Shown: piece after piece, positions 46,239 through 55,794 of the stretch
Position numbering within the stretch: position 1 is the stretch's first letter
Layout of the letters: every line of letters starts with the position of its first letter
Origin: Fluoribacter dumoffii NY 23
GTDB lineage: Bacteria > Pseudomonadota > Gammaproteobacteria > Legionellales > Legionellaceae
Direction: 5' to 3'
Length of the DNA: 64,000 nt
Assembly: GCF_000236165.1 (NCBI RefSeq)
Contig: NZ_CM001373.1
Location: 1,502,777 to 1,566,776, forward strand
Made by a program: the position numbers and the translations under genes
The notes under the pieces: model-generated
What the model was told of the DNA's origin: nothing
What the model saw: only the letters and a program-made list of their open reading frames with translations
Databases searched by the model: none

Positions 46239-48044
46239 TTACAGATTAAAGGATTGTGCGCTATATTTTATTGGTAAAGAGATAATAAACTCACTTCCCT
46301 TTCCCAAGGTACTGTTAATGGAAAGAGTCCCATGATGTTCCTGGATAATGCTGTAGGAGATGGATAAGCCTAAACCAGTTCCTTTTCCAATCGGTTTTGT
46401 GGTAAAAAAGGGTTCAAAAATTCTAGCCATCGTTTCTTTACTCATACCCGTACCTGTATCGCGTATACAGATCCAGACGTGCCCGTTTTTAAGGGTTGTA
46501 GAAATGGTAATTTCACCCTGTTCAGAAATTGCCTGGGCGGCATTAATAAGAATATTCATAAATACTTGATTAATTTTTCCTGGATATCCTTCTATTTCAG
46601 GGATATCCCCATAGTTTTTCTTAATGGTAATCCGATCGCGGAATTGGTTATGCAATAACGTTAAAGTGGAATCAATGTTTTCATGGATGTTAATCGGTTT
46701 CAGCTCACCTTCATCCAATCGGGAAAAAGTCCGTAAATCTTTTACAATATTTGCAGTGCGGCGAGCACCTTCTTCAATTCCGTCAAGCAAGCTATGTATT
46801 TCTTGCAAAGTAAAAGACAAATCGATTTCTTCTTTATATTTTGAGATCTCCTGCAGTTTCTCTTTTATTGTATCGGGGGTAATTTGTGCATATTTATTTA
46901 ATAGGTGCATGATTTCTTCAAAATCATTTTTTAAAGGACCAATATTGGCGGAAATAAAATTAACCGGATTGTTAATCTCATGCGCTATTCCCGCAGTTAA
47001 AACCCCGAGGGAAGACATTTTTTCTGCTTGTACCAATTGTGTCTCTGCTTGTTTCAAGGTATCCAGTGTTTTGTTAAGTTGAGCATTTTTTTTATTTAGG
47101 TCTTGGGTACGTTGCTCTACACGTGACTCAAGCTCAATATTGGCTCCAAGTAATTCTTTCTGGGCTTTTCTACGTTCCGTAATTACCGCGGATAAAACCA
47201 AAGTAGTAAAAAATATTACCGCCACAAAGGTTTGTAAAAATAAGAGACTGGTGGAAATATTGGCCATATGAAACTCTTTGTAATGGTATAATTCAAGCCA
47301 GATAACAGAAATCGAAATTAAAAACGCCATGATGGTAGCAAAGCGGGTTTCGAAGCGTACAGCAGACCACACGCCAAAAGGAATCAAGAGATAGGACAAA
47401 GGATAATGCAACATGGAAATCAAGCTAATCGTGCAACCTAATAAAATGACCACCATCATAAACTCGAGGAATTTCTTTAAATCAAAAGTAAACTTTTTTT
47501 GATACCAGGTCATAATGAGCGGGGTTATGGCAATAATGCCTATAGCATCCCCAATCCACCAGACAAACCAATTACCCCAAAAAAGATCAGGTTTGATAAA
47601 ACCAAATACCAGGAGCGTTACTGCGCCTAAAGTACTACTGGTAAGGGACAAAAGAAAATCTCCCCCAAAGACGAACAAAAGAATATCATGAACTGTGTAG
47701 AATGGAGTTTGGGTTTTGGTGTAATGTTGAATGAATTTTCCTGCCCAAATGGCCTGCAATCCTGCCCCAAGCCCTATTAACGTGTATACAGTCAAGTTTT
47801 CCCATGACATGATATGGTCTAATTCAGCAGTTACAACCGCTTCAGAAATAACTATTGCGGGAAAAACATTTTTTCCAAACCAAAGGACCATAGCCAAGGC
47901 AATACCTGCCGGGAGCCACAGGGGTGTTACCAAAGTATTGGGAATTGTCCAAATATTGCTGGCAAGCCCTCCAAGTATATATAAAAATGCAGTGATGAGA
48001 TTGGAATACCAAAATCTCCAGCTGAAAATTATTTTAGTATTCAT
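46239..48044 (-). CDS. MASE1-domain sensor histidine kinase
   Basis: A 601-residue membrane sensor kinase. The N-terminal MASE1-type region has about eight to ten hydrophobic segments (1-290), then a coiled coil (295-340). The HisKA domain follows with the phospho-accepting His355 in GIAHEINNP, and the HATPase domain has N-box INAAQAIS, DTGTGM and GKGTGLGLSIS. Its ATG overlaps the stop of the upstream cyclase gene (ATGA), so they were built as one operon. The upstream partner gene is now disrupted. Confidence 0.93.
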   Translation of the reverse strand: MNTKIIFSWRFWYSNLITAFLYILGGLASNIWTIPNTLVTPLWLPAGIALAMVLWFGKNVFPAIVISEAVVTAELDHIMSWENLTVYTLIGLGAGLQAIWAGKFIQHYTKTQTPFYTVHDILLFVFGGDFLLSLTSSTLGAVTLLVFGFIKPDLFWGNWFVWWIGDAIGIIAITPLIMTWYQKKFTFDLKKFLEFMMVVILLGCTISLISMLHYPLSYLLIPFGVWSAVRFETRFATIMAFLISISVIWLELYHYKEFHMANISTSLLFLQTFVAVIFFTTLVLSAVITERRKAQKELLGANIELESRVEQRTQDLNKKNAQLNKTLDTLKQAETQLVQAEKMSSLGVLTAGIAHEINNPVNFISANIGPLKNDFEEIMHLLNKYAQITPDTIKEKLQEISKYKEEIDLSFTLQEIHSLLDGIEEGARRTANIVKDLRTFSRLDEGELKPINIHENIDSTLTLLHNQFRDRITIKKNYGDIPEIEGYPGKINQVFMNILINAAQAISEQGEITISTTLKNGHVWICIRDTGTGMSKETMARIFEPFFTTKPIGKGTGLGLSISYSIIQEHHGTLSINSTLGKGSEFIISLPIKYSAQSFNL

Positions 48045-49076
48045 GTTTTTTTCCCAAGCACTTTATAGAGTTTGATTTTTTCTTCTTTACCTCTAATTAC
48101 CTGGGGTACTAATTCTTCAACAAGGATTTCATTAGAAATGGGCTTGTACGTGGATTCACTAATCAATAAAGCATTGGATTTGTCTCGAGTAAGCTCCTCA
48201 ATTCGCGAGGCAATATTTACTGTATTTCCAATAGCAGTATATTCCATATGCTCACTGGTACCTATATTTCCGGTAATTACTTCACCGGTGTGGATACCAA
48301 TTCCCATAGAGAGATCATGTCCTATTTACAGCATTGAGCTGATTATCAATATGAGATACCGGTGCTCCAAAAAAAGCTAAGATGCCATCCCCAATTAATT
48401 TGTTGACACTGCCATGGTGCTCTCTTATTTTTTGAGTCATTAATTCAAAGTAGGCATTGAGAACTTCTACAGTCCTAACTGAACCCAGTCTATCCGATAA
48501 TGAAGTGAATTGACGTATGTCGGCAAACATGACCGAAATAATGCGGTATTCACCACGAATGAGAGAATCCTCTTCCTGGGCATGTAAAATTTCATCTACT
48601 ATATTTTTGGGTACGTATTTTTGAAACAGTTCCAAAATTCGTTTTTGATAAAGCACTTCATGATTTAATTTTTCAATTAAAGATAACCGTTCCTCTTCAA
48701 GGCCAAGCATTTTCAAACCCATATCGATGCTAATCTTTAATTCAACCGGATCCCACGGCTTGGTAATGTAGCGAAATACACGCCCTGTATTAATTGCTTT
48801 AATTATTGCCTCCACATCAGTAAAGCCAGTTAAAATCATCCTGATGGTATTAGGATATTCCGGAATAATTGATTCTAAAAACTGCACCCCCGTCATTTCG
48901 GGCATTCTTTGATCAGTAATCACGATTTGGATAGGATGACGACGCATAATCTCCATCCCCTCGCGTCCAGAGGTAGCGGTAAAAATGTTATAGTGACGAC
49001 GAAATGTAGCCACAAAAGCAGTGAGATTGTTCACCTCGTCATCTACATAGAGAATATTGCCTTTTTCTTTATTCAT
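48041..49076 (-). pseudogene. Response-regulator/class III nucleotide cyclase, broken by an internal deletion
   Basis: The first frame (49076-48315) encodes a receiver domain with phospho-acceptor Asp55 (VITDQRMPEM) and Lys in TKPW. A linker helix and the first half of a class III cyclase follow, with metal Asp186 in FADIRQFT and Asp230 in GDGILAFFGAP. It stops after LNAVNRT. The second frame (to 48041) resumes at HDLSMGIGIHTGEVITGN and completes the domain. Compared with intact cyclases about 20 residues are missing at the join and the frame changes. This indicates a small deletion; sequencing error would explain the frame but not the missing helix. The stop overlaps the kinase start. Confidence 0.85.
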
Positions 49077-49350
49077 AAGAACTCTTTTAGAGCAAATTGA
49101 ACACTCTATAAATATTTATAGCCTATAGGGAATCACTTTGACCAGTTTTAAATTTTGGAATGAAAAGGAGTTTCCTTAGGAATTGATTGGGTTATCGGGA
49201 AAAATGGAACAGTGTATTTAATCTTCACAGGCGAAATTACATTTTGTCCATCGTAAAAAAAAAGTAAAGAATTCGCTTGAACACTCCTGATTAAACAATC
49301 CAATAATATAATATTTTACACAACTTGTTTCAATTTTAGCGAGCTTTTCT

Positions 49351-49692
49351 ATGTCCAAACCTGTGATTTTTAGTATTGATGATGAACAAAAGAAACAGAG
49401 GGTCCTTGCATTATATAAAGACTATATGAAGCAACAAAATGAGCAGCCTCAGTTTTTTGAATCCTTGGAAGACTTTAAAAATTCTCCCCATTATCAAAAC
49501 TTGTCGGAAGAAGAAAAAGAACATTTTCAAGAACATGAGGGGAAAAATTTAATTGTTTTAGTATTTAATACTGCCGAGCAAGCTATAGAGTTTGTCCAGC
49601 AAATGCAAAAAAAAGGGCTCATCAGTGAAGAAAAAGCAGAACAAATAGTATCAGATCTTCAAGAAAACGAGGCACCCAGGCCAAGAATGTAA
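49351..49692 (+). CDS. Small acidic hypothetical protein
   Basis: A 113-residue charged protein (MSKPVIFSIDDEQKKQRVLALYKDY...), Glu/Gln/Lys-rich and predicted helical, with a FNTAEQAIEFVQQMQKKG segment and a proline-arginine tail (EAPRPRM). No signal peptide or membrane segment. The family is not recognised. It is flanked by a 3' hairpin with T-run. A Legionella-specific regulator or small effector is possible; no evidence favours either. Confidence 0.7.
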   Translation: MSKPVIFSIDDEQKKQRVLALYKDYMKQQNEQPQFFESLEDFKNSPHYQNLSEEEKEHFQEHEGKNLIVLVFNTAEQAIEFVQQMQKKGLISEEKAEQIVSDLQENEAPRPRM

Positions 49693-49697
49693 GGGAA

Positions 49698-49731
49698 GGC
49701 AGGAAGCTTCATGCCTGCCACCTCATTTTTT
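49698..49731 (+). terminator. Rho-independent terminator
   Basis: GGCAGG (49698-49703) pairs with CCTGCC (49714-49719), followed a few bases later by TTTTTT (49726-49731). It serves the 113-residue gene and overlaps the stop region of the convergent S9 peptidase. Confidence 0.7.
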
Positions 49732-51759
49732 ATGGGAATTATCACTATGGGTTTTAGGACTATTAAGATATAAATCCATCCACGCTTTAAATCGAACCAA
49801 ACGATCCATCTGAAAATCCGGCCTATCAATAGAATGATATTGCTCAGGATAAATAATTAGCTGGGTAGGTATATTTTGTGATCTTAAGGCTTGATACAAT
49901 TGTTCCGAACCAATGCAGGGCATATTGAAATCAAGACTGGCACACATAAATAGAGTAGGAGTTTTGATTTTGTTGGCCTTTATTAAAGGATAACTTAATT
50001 TCAAATAAGTTTGGACATTTAACCAGGGTTTTCCCAATTCTGCTTCATATTCTAGAGTATATTGATCAGCTCCATAATTACCCAGGATGTTACCCGTTCC
50101 AGCCCCACTTACTGCCGCCTTAAAACGTTGGGTGCTGGCAATTATATAATCAGTAAGCATACCGCCATAACTCCAACCCCCTACAGCCAATTTGTCGGGA
50201 TCGGCAATACCCTCGTTAATTGCATAGTCTACAGCAGCTAAAACATCCTTAACATCCAAATTCCCCCAATCAGCATAAATCGCTTTTGAGAAGTTGTATC
50301 CCCTTCCAGAACTTCCTCGTGGATTGGGAGCTATAATGGCATATCCCTGTGCTGCAAACCATTGCCAATCAAAATTAAACTCATGGCTGAATTGATAAAC
50401 TGGGCCACCATGTAAATTTAGAAGAGTTGGATATTTGTGACCCGATTCATAAGGGGCTGGTTTGATCAATAAACCCTCGATTAAGGTTCCATCAGAACTT
50501 TTAAACTCAATATCCTCTGCAGGGACAAATTTGACTTGCTCTAAAAGCTTTTGATTATGGTGGGTAAGGGGTCTTAAGGTATTTTCAACTGCAAAAAGCT
50601 CCTGTGGATGTTGATCATCTGAAGAGACCACTACTATGCGTTGATTGGCTGTTGCAAAACTACCATCAACCCGTGGACCATGCGTTAAATTTTTGACTGC
50701 GCCCGTACGAACGTCAATTTCACTGAGATGAGTATTTCTACTTGTCTCAACTAATGCATATATTTTTTTACCATCTTCGGACCATTTCGGTTGCGTAAAC
50801 CAGAGATCCAAAGGGGCAATAAGCTGCTCTTGCTGCTCCAGGCCGATAATAGCTAATTGTGTGGGCGCATAAAGATGGGATTTATCACTGGTAGTTAAAT
50901 AGACAATTTTAGTACTCTCCGGATTCCAAGAGGGAGACGATTCCCATTCCGGATTCATTTCCGTTCCTGATGATTGCGTCAGCCGCACTGCCTTACTTCC
51001 TGATTTTGTATTTATCACATACACATCCGAATTAAATATTCTATCCGGATCCACCCCTCTTTGAGAGACAAAAGCAATATAGTTTCCATCAGGTGACCAG
51101 GAAGGAGCCCATTCCTGGTAGGGTCCTGGAGTCAATATTTCTATGTTTTTAGTAGCAATCGCTATACGATAAAGATGAGCCCTTTTCTCCCCAAGATAGC
51201 CTTCCCTATCTTTTTTAAAGAGGAAGCGAGTAATCACTATGGGCTTATTTTTAGACTCTTTTTCATCTTTTACTTCCTCAGCAATAAAGGCAATGTTTTG
51301 TGAATTTGGAGCCCAAGCAAAATCGCTGATATCATACTTTGCATGAGTTAATTGAATAATTTGTCCGTTTTGTATATTTAGCAGTTTAAGGCTCGTTAAG
51401 TCATTGTGATCGGATAAAAAAGCAATCCATTGACCATCAGGGCTCCATTTAGGTAAGTAATTGCTTTCTTTTTTACTGGATGTCAATTGTTTGGAGACAT
51501 TGCCCTCATAGGACACCATCCAAATATTCCGTATGGCTTCAACAGGACTTACATTTTCTTCTACTGAATAAGCCACCCATTTCCCATCTTTTGACAAGTC
51601 CGGTTCGTCAACCGTTTTTATTTGCATAAAATCACTTAGAACAGGGAGTCTTTGTGACGAGTAGCCATTATAGGGAAGAAAAAAGAGCACGAATAAACTG
51701 GGCAAAACGCCAATTAGAATTTTTTTCAAAATAAAATCCTTTTTATAGACATAGTACAT
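49723..51759 (-). CDS. Exported S9 family peptidase (acylaminoacyl/dipeptidyl peptidase type)
   Basis: A 678-residue serine peptidase of the prolyl oligopeptidase clan. After a signal peptide (about 12-34) comes a beta-propeller with repeated WSPDG/WSEDG blades (105-400). The C-terminal alpha/beta hydrolase domain has nucleophile Ser530 in GGWSYGG, Asp610 in ASLDFNMP and His642 in EQYHSIDRP. It removes dipeptides or acylated residues from peptides in the periplasm or outside. A TTG at 51729 with AAGGA upstream, giving a signal peptide starting MKKILIG, is an attractive alternative start. Confidence 0.93.
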   Translation of the reverse strand: MYYVYKKDFILKKILIGVLPSLFVLFFLPYNGYSSQRLPVLSDFMQIKTVDEPDLSKDGKWVAYSVEENVSPVEAIRNIWMVSYEGNVSKQLTSSKKESNYLPKWSPDGQWIAFLSDHNDLTSLKLLNIQNGQIIQLTHAKYDISDFAWAPNSQNIAFIAEEVKDEKESKNKPIVITRFLFKKDREGYLGEKRAHLYRIAIATKNIEILTPGPYQEWAPSWSPDGNYIAFVSQRGVDPDRIFNSDVYVINTKSGSKAVRLTQSSGTEMNPEWESSPSWNPESTKIVYLTTSDKSHLYAPTQLAIIGLEQQEQLIAPLDLWFTQPKWSEDGKKIYALVETSRNTHLSEIDVRTGAVKNLTHGPRVDGSFATANQRIVVVSSDDQHPQELFAVENTLRPLTHHNQKLLEQVKFVPAEDIEFKSSDGTLIEGLLIKPAPYESGHKYPTLLNLHGGPVYQFSHEFNFDWQWFAAQGYAIIAPNPRGSSGRGYNFSKAIYADWGNLDVKDVLAAVDYAINEGIADPDKLAVGGWSYGGMLTDYIIASTQRFKAAVSGAGTGNILGNYGADQYTLEYEAELGKPWLNVQTYLKLSYPLIKANKIKTPTLFMCASLDFNMPCIGSEQLYQALRSQNIPTQLIIYPEQYHSIDRPDFQMDRLVRFKAWMDLYLNSPKTHSDNSHKK

Positions 51760-52028
51760 TTATCCGTAATTTTATGAGTTGTGATTCAAAGTCCTCCATT
51801 TAATTATTTTAGATAAACATCAGATTTTTTGTAAAATTTTACCTAAAAATATGCTGGAGTTCACTTTAAGAAACAAGTGCTGGTAATTTGCTCATTAATC
51901 CTGCAGAGAAATTTTTTACTTTGATGACTCTCTCATGATTATAAAATGACAAAAACTTGATTGTAATTTAACTTTCTGGTCAATTTTTAATTCAAACTTA
52001 ATATCGAATCATTGTCAAAGGAGTTTTT

Positions 52029-52160
52029 ATGATGAAGGTATTAAACGCACTTTTAATCGTATTATTGACCATCATTGACATCATCATGGTCATCATATAT
52101 AGCGATGGAATCGCATTTAAAACTACTCTCACAAGGTTATTAAATAAAATATTTCAATAA
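52029..52160 (+). CDS. Small single-span membrane peptide, 43 residues
   Basis: AAAGGAG (52017-52023) lies 5 nt before ATG 52029 and 8 nt before a second ATG at 52032. The peptide (MMKVLNALLIVLLTIIDIIM...) has one hydrophobic helix of about 19 residues and a basic amphipathic tail (KTTLTRLLNKIFQ). It fits either a small membrane-protein regulator or a type I toxin-like peptide. No antisense RNA can be shown. The consensus ribosome site makes it a probable gene. Confidence 0.6.
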   Translation: MMKVLNALLIVLLTIIDIIMVIIYSDGIAFKTTLTRLLNKIFQ

Positions 52161-52313
52161 CTTTGTCAGACTTCATTCCGAAGCAAACATCTCTTCATTG
52201 CCTTTTAACATACAGACTCATTTTTATCTGCTATGCTTTTTTTAATACAGTTGGTTTATTAACCGACTTTTATGGCAATATTTTTGCCAATTATTGCATA
52301 GGAGTATCTAAAC

Positions 52314-53372
52314 ATGCGATCCAGAGTATCACAAGGAGTGAAAAGCGCTTTTAATAAATCCGTTTTATCTTCCTTAAAATCCACCCGCAGTTCACTTTTT
52401 GTTCCGGACAAACTGGACATGAGCTATCCCATATTGTCATCTAAAGAAGTCGAGGAAGGAGTTGCTCAACTTCATGAAAGTTTGCCGTCGGATCCAGATT
52501 TGATTTTCAGAGGAACCGAGGGCACAAAAGAGGTTCATGAAGCGATGTCAATTGATCGCCTTGGTATGTCTTCGGTGCAAAAGCAAAAATTACCCAGTAC
52601 TGATATTGTGGATTACATTGTGAGTAATGAAAGTAGCTGCTTTTTTTCTGCGTCACCCTGTAGATATACGGTACAGAACTATGCTGCAGGGCTACCGATC
52701 ATTCCCTGTCGAGGTTTCATTTGGGTCATGGGCTTACCCAAAATATATACAATTCCACAAAAACATTTATTCTTTAATGAAGAAATGTTTACCCATTATG
52801 ATAGAAAGCAAATTGAACAATCGCCTCAGGGTTATAAGCATCACTCTATAAAAACTACAGCGGCTAATAACAATGAATTTACCATTATTGTTGGAATTGG
52901 AAAAGATGATGACTGGTCACTTAAAGTATCTGAAGATGTAATGAAATTAGTGCAAGTAAGAGGACCAGGTAAAATTTTGGGAAAATTTATGTCTGCGGAT
53001 GAAATTTTACATGTCCAGGACTGGACAAATCCCGGATTTAAGAAAAGAGTTTGGTCATGTGAGGTAGTGATCTCGCAAGGGTCTGAAATGAAAGACTTTG
53101 AAGGAATGAATCAAAAAGCCCGGGAACTAGGTTTTATCGGAACTGACGACCGCTTACTCACCCTCAAAGATGCAAGCAGCATAGTAGACTCTGAGGAATT
53201 GGAAGAGTTGAACACCAACCACAGTACGTCTTTGACACACAGGGTAATGAAAGTTCATAAAGACATTCCCTTAGGGAATAAAAAAGAACTGGTTGACTGC
53301 ATAGCCCAGGAAATTAGGGACACAGTAAAATTAGAGCCTGTAGTGCCCTCAGATTTACCTACTTTAGAGTAA
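52314..53372 (+). CDS. Orphan protein with ADP-ribosyltransferase-like R-SxS-E pattern; effector candidate
   Basis: A 352-residue soluble protein without signal peptide. Its N-terminal two thirds recall cholera-toxin/pierisin-group ADP-ribosyltransferases: LIFRGTEG with Arg66, CFFSASPCRYTVQNYAA with the S112-A-S114 strand, then GFIWVMGLPKIYTIP, and a candidate catalytic Glu188 in NNEFTIIVGIG. Spacing is longer than in cholera toxin between SxS and Glu. The remaining 120 residues are unassigned, with an acidic SEELEELN stretch. ADP-ribosylation of a host protein is the natural guess but is inference. No clear start-site alternative. Confidence 0.7.
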   Translation: MRSRVSQGVKSAFNKSVLSSLKSTRSSLFVPDKLDMSYPILSSKEVEEGVAQLHESLPSDPDLIFRGTEGTKEVHEAMSIDRLGMSSVQKQKLPSTDIVDYIVSNESSCFFSASPCRYTVQNYAAGLPIIPCRGFIWVMGLPKIYTIPQKHLFFNEEMFTHYDRKQIEQSPQGYKHHSIKTTAANNNEFTIIVGIGKDDDWSLKVSEDVMKLVQVRGPGKILGKFMSADEILHVQDWTNPGFKKRVWSCEVVISQGSEMKDFEGMNQKARELGFIGTDDRLLTLKDASSIVDSEELEELNTNHSTSLTHRVMKVHKDIPLGNKKELVDCIAQEIRDTVKLEPVVPSDLPTLE

Positions 53373-53471
53373 GCCAGTGCAGCAAACCACACTGAGCGAT
53401 TCTATTTTGATGTTCTGTGCTGAAGACTTATCAATTTTATTCAAAATTCTTAAAATTTATAATGAAAATGG

Positions 53472-53501
53472 GGGCTCCTCTAAATTAATTAAGAAGAGCC
53501 C
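53472..53501. terminator. Hairpin terminator of the lipoprotein gene
   Basis: GGGCTC (53472-53477) pairs with GAGCCC (53496-53501), extended by TCT/AGA, 8 nt downstream of the lipoprotein stop on the minus strand; also 100 nt after the convergent ART-like gene. Confidence 0.6.
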
Positions 53502-53508
53502 TTCTGTA

Positions 53509-53841
53509 TTAATGCACGAGAACATAACGGCCATTCTCCAGCATATAGCGATGTCCATTACGATAAACGATATGTTTGTTATGATACCCAGGTTGACTCG
53601 TATATTTGGAAGGGGATCCCATTACTGTCCCAACCCCGGTGTCAATCACTGTACCCACTCCCTTTCCTACAAAAGCCCCTGTATCGGCAACATAACCTAC
53701 CCCAGTTCCCACGACGCGGGCCCCGTAATTTACCCCTGCTCCTACGGTTGAATTACTGTATTGACTGACATTATTCATGGTGTTGCAACCCATTAAACTT
53801 AAAGAGATGAGTAAAGTTGAAGATGTAATTATTCGTTTCAT
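53509..53841 (-). CDS. Small glycine-rich lipoprotein
   Basis: A 110-residue lipoprotein with lipobox LMGC. The mature part has a repeating Val/Gly pattern (VGTGVGYVADTG, VGKGVGTVIDTGVG), like short glycine-zipper lipoproteins of the outer membrane. The C-terminus is Tyr/His-rich (GYHNKHIVYRNGHRYMLENGRYV). The start at 53841 has a strong AAGGAGG upstream. Function unknown; envelope structural or stress role possible. Confidence 0.8.
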   Translation of the reverse strand: MKRIITSSTLLISLSLMGCNTMNNVSQYSNSTVGAGVNYGARVVGTGVGYVADTGAFVGKGVGTVIDTGVGTVMGSPSKYTSQPGYHNKHIVYRNGHRYMLENGRYVLVH

Positions 53842-54040
53842 AATTTCCTCCTTGAACCAGAACACAAAATGTTTTCTTTATGTATATATAGTTTAAAAAT
53901 AACTCAATTGTTAGGATTATAGAAAATTTATTTGTGAATTAACTAAGGAGAATGAGGATTTGTATCCTGCACTTATTCACATCAAGTACTCAGGATCCAA
54001 ATCCTAGATAAAATATTTCATTAAGAAAAAAAGACGAAAT

Positions 54041-54256
54041 CTAGAAATTTTCCTGATAGGCTTCAGGACTGTTTTGCTGGAACTCTCTAAAGTTCTCTTC
54101 TGCTTCATTTCTCTTTTCAATATCAAAACAATCTTTTTTCTCTGCAGGATCTTTTAAACTTCCACAATTGTTATTTGCGTAGGAATTTGGGTTAACTTCA
54201 TTATCTGCAAATGCATTGAGTGAAAGTAAGCACATAATAAGAACTAATTTTTTCAT
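54041..54256 (-). CDS. Small exported hypothetical protein
   Basis: A 71-residue precursor with a clear signal peptide (MKKLVLIMCLLSLNAFA) and a 54-residue acidic mature peptide with two cysteines (NNCGSLKDPAEKKDCFD). The ribosome site AGGAC precedes the ATG. Not recognised. Confidence 0.65.
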   Translation of the reverse strand: MKKLVLIMCLLSLNAFADNEVNPNSYANNNCGSLKDPAEKKDCFDIEKRNEAEENFREFQQNSPEAYQENF

Positions 54257-54457
54257 TATTGTCCTATAAATTTATTTTTATTTGGCTCAATCATACCTAA
54301 TCCAAAGAATAAAATACAGGCAAGAGGTAGGGCATGATAAATAAAATCTGTAAGTCTCATTTATTCTAGTAACAGTATTAATTACTTTCGTTAATGAAGG
54401 AGCTTCGGATTATTTAAAACGTTACACTATCATCCCGATAAGATTTATTGCATTAAC

Positions 54458-54475
54458 CAGGGCCTGCGTGCCCTG
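54458..54475 (-). terminator. Hairpin just downstream of the disrupted orphan gene
   Basis: CAGGGC (54458-54463) pairs with GCCCTG (54470-54475). It begins directly after the TAA of the extended (frameshift-corrected) reading frame, supporting that frame as the true gene end. Confidence 0.6.
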
Positions 54476-55503
54476 TTATTGATGGCATTTGGCAAGTTGT
54501 AGAAACTCAGGAACACGAGCTGCAAAATATAATGCAAATTTCTTACCTTTTTCTAAATTTCTACAAGCACGCTCATATAGCATTTGGCGTGCTCGTAGAA
54601 ATAGAGCATCATCAATGATGTTATGGAACAAAATCAAAAAACACGGTCTAAATTCGTACGGAATTCTTCACAGGCTTTGTGTGTCGATTCATCAAAAGAT
54701 AATTGCTCGCCTATAGTAACTGCTGTATAGGGCAAGGTTTTGTATGTTGTGGTAAAAAATGCATAATGATTGGAATTTTTACCATAGAACTGCTCATTTT
54801 GCCCTATCGAAACAGCTTGCTTTTCTATACTACTGTATTGTTTTGCCAAAATGTCTGCTTGTTCCATGGCTTTGGTTACATAATGATAAGCACCATAAGC
54901 CCCACCCAGTAAGAGAGGTAACCCGATGATCAGAGGCGTAATGGAAGCAACTGATGCTAAAATTAACACAAAACCTATACCAAAAGACATTACAGACAAT
55001 GCGCTATTACAACCGCTATCAACTGTTTGTAATAATTGATGGTTAAATGCTGAAATTTGTCCAATAAATTGGGTTAGACTTTCTTTATTCTCATTAAAAT
55101 TAATGTCTTTATAAATATCATTATTTTTGGCTTGTTTTCCATGTATTGCTGCCAGATGGAATAACATCTTATCGATAATATGAGCCAGATCAGCAAGCTT
55201 ACCCTTGCGAAGATAAGCCCAAACGAGGTTTTGTATTGCTTTCATGACACCTGGTTGCGGATTATCAAACTCTCGAGCATAATAGGTGAGTTGTTCTGTA
55301 AATTGGATTGGTAGATCTTTTCCAATTTTTAACTCCGTTACCCCTCCTAACATACCCGTATACTTGGGCAATCCACCCACAAATGTTTTATCTCGCACAG
55401 TCAGGGTATTCAATAAACTGACATACATGTAAAATTTAGCAAAGTGATCCGTTTCTTGTTTTTCAATCAGATCACATAATGAAGACAATTGATTCGAAGG
55501 CAT
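54476..55503 (-). pseudogene. Orphan membrane-hairpin protein disrupted by a frameshift in a T6 run
   Basis: The open frame starts at an ATG at 55503 (AAGAGG upstream) and encodes 289 residues. There is a helical N-terminal part, a hydrophobic hairpin (about 170-205, FVLILASVASITPLIIGLPLLLGGAYGAY) and a soluble tail, stopping at 54634. Immediately after, in the next frame, 53 codons run on to 54476 (FLRARQMLYERACRNLEKGK...). One extra T in the run of six (54636-54641) would join them. The downstream part has no start of its own and ends at a terminator, so the original gene was about 342 residues. Slippage, mutation or sequencing error all possible. Effector-like; family not recognised. Confidence 0.7.
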
Positions 55504-55794
55504 TTTTTTTCCTCTTGTGACAAAAATTGGCAAATCATAACATAATCTAATTTAAAAGATAAATTAATAATCACTCATATTTTCCCTCAAACTCCCCTCT
55601 TTTTTACATCCCTTTTTGATTCAGCTGTTTGCATCATCTTCGGAATGATTTACTCTAAAGTCCCGCAATTACCCACCCTGCTTCGAAGTACCCCCGGTTT
55701 TTAGAATTTTCTTTGTTAATGTGAAATCACTGTGTATTTTTTTTACCCATCTTATTATAATGAGCACAACTTATAAACAATTAATTGACTTCCT

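Noticed and set aside
46624..47082. 152-codon plus-strand frame inside the histidine kinase
   Set aside because: Shadow of the kinase; low-complexity Ser/Ile composition and no start signal.
53377..53751. 124-codon plus-strand frame after the ART-like gene
   Set aside because: It runs antisense through the lipoprotein gene, which has a lipobox and a strong ribosome site; also crosses the terminator hairpin.
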